A stretch of 57,388 bases of DNA from Cyanothece sp. BG0011 (GTDB lineage: Bacteria; Cyanobacteriota; Cyanobacteriia; Cyanobacteriales; Microcystaceae), in NCBI RefSeq assembly GCF_003013815.1, contig NZ_PRLH01000006.1, positions 1-57,388 on the forward strand. Reading direction: 5' to 3'. Both the position numbers and the translations under genes were made by a program. How positions within the stretch are numbered: position 1 is the first letter of the stretch; each line of letters opens with the position of its first letter. Below the pieces are notes generated by a model. It did no database searches and was not told the origin of the DNA. It worked only from the letters and a program-made list of their open reading frames with translations. Positions 57,038-57,388 of this stretch are shown here, piece by piece.

Positions 57038-57388
57038 TCAGGGTTCATTTGTGAATCCCAAATCGGTTCCTTTATCGGCATGAACTAAAGCCAGTTGTTG
57101 GTACCGTTTGGCGTGTTCGATAATTTTGTCTCCTTCTTTTTCCGATAAATCTCGAACCCGTCGCGCCGGAACCCCGACTACCAGCGATCGCGGTGGCACA
57201 TCCTTGTTAACAATGGCACCGGCCCCGATCAAACTGCCGGTTCCCACGCGAATACCATTCAAAATCACTGCCCCGATGCCAATGAGACAAGCTCTTTCAA
57301 TATAAGCTCCGTGAATGACGGCGCGGTGGCCAATGGTAACGTATTCTTCTAAACAGGTTATTTCTCCTGGATCACCGTGTAAAATCGC
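57038..57388 (-). CDS. Gamma-carbonic-anhydrase-like hexapeptide protein (partial)
   Basis: The 3' part (116 codons) of a left-handed beta-helix protein that runs off the window's right edge. It shows hexapeptide turns (TIGHRAVIHGAYIERACLIG, IGAVILNGIRVGTGSLIGAG) and VGVPARRVRDLSEKE, as in the YrdA/PaaY/gamma-CA family. His in GHRAVIHGA is a likely zinc ligand. The family includes carbonic anhydrase-like and acyltransferase-like proteins; the activity is not decided here. Confidence 0.85.
   Translation of the reverse strand, partial: AILHGDPGEITCLEEYVTIGHRAVIHGAYIERACLIGIGAVILNGIRVGTGSLIGAGAIVNKDVPPRSLVVGVPARRVRDLSEKEGDKIIEHAKRYQQLALVHADKGTDLGFTNEP

Overview
The window is cyanobacterial. It carries psbY, the oxygen-dependent Mg-protoporphyrin cyclase acsF, a PEP-CTERM surface protein, many copies of the HIP1 octamer GCGATCGC, and short tandem heptanucleotide repeats. 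The A+T-rich coding, the contiguous nif cluster with no excision elements, and the accessory genes (hesA, hesB, fdxH, fdxB, DUF269, DUF683, a Mo-nitrogenase C-terminal-domain protein) best fit a unicellular diazotroph of the Crocosphaera/Cyanothece type. The genus is inferred; I could not test it.

Layout. 1-9060: mostly minus-strand chromosomal genes (fur, a short dacB-type carboxypeptidase, a PEP-CTERM protein, two coiled-coil unknowns, a two-domain PPK2 polyphosphate kinase, acsF), with galE, a small coiled-coil protein and a lipoprotein on the plus strand. 9688-14530: minus-strand nif wing with an ArsC-like nitrogenase-associated protein, a thioredoxin-like 2Fe-2S ferredoxin, nifT, nifZ, nifV, two small cyanobacterial proteins and a serine acetyltransferase (cysE/nifP). 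15472-37482: plus-strand nif wing nifB, a 66-residue unknown, fdxN, nifS, nifU, nifH, nifD, nifK, Mo-nitro_C protein, nifE, nifN, nifX, DUF269, DUF683, nifW, hesA, hesB, fdxH, two unknowns, feoB (frameshifted), feoA, a modB-modC fusion and fdxB. The genes cover Fe-S and cofactor assembly, structural nitrogenase, electron donors, and iron and molybdate supply. 37594-44428: vapBC, a helical unknown, DoxX, an HlyD-type adaptor, pgm and an MntA/HepT pair. 44479-57388: purS/purQ, a zur-type gene split by an IS605-type element, small membrane and secreted proteins, an ECF transporter, a symporter fused to a solute-binding domain, pyrF, psbY and a partial gamma-carbonic-anhydrase-like gene.

The most interesting regulatory signal is in the 941-bp gap between the divergent cysE/nifP and nifB genes. 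Two inverted arms, one facing each gene, share one architecture: TGAGTAC, then three AAAAATAC-like octamers exactly 22 bp apart, separated by C-runs, then an A-tract/T-tract. This looks like a paired activator site that could control both wings of the cluster; CnfR is the obvious candidate.

Other points of interest: feoB has two opposite single-base frame changes. The zur-type gene is interrupted by an element with apparently intact TnpA and TnpB, and about 70 bp of the zur 3' end is duplicated beyond a MITE-like palindrome. The nifU-nifH gap holds a 13-codon ORF with a strong ribosome-binding site followed by hairpins. Heptamer repeats have grown into coding sequence, forming the HesA tail and a signal peptide. 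Most nif intergenic spacers carry paired, oppositely oriented heptamer arrays that can fold back on themselves.
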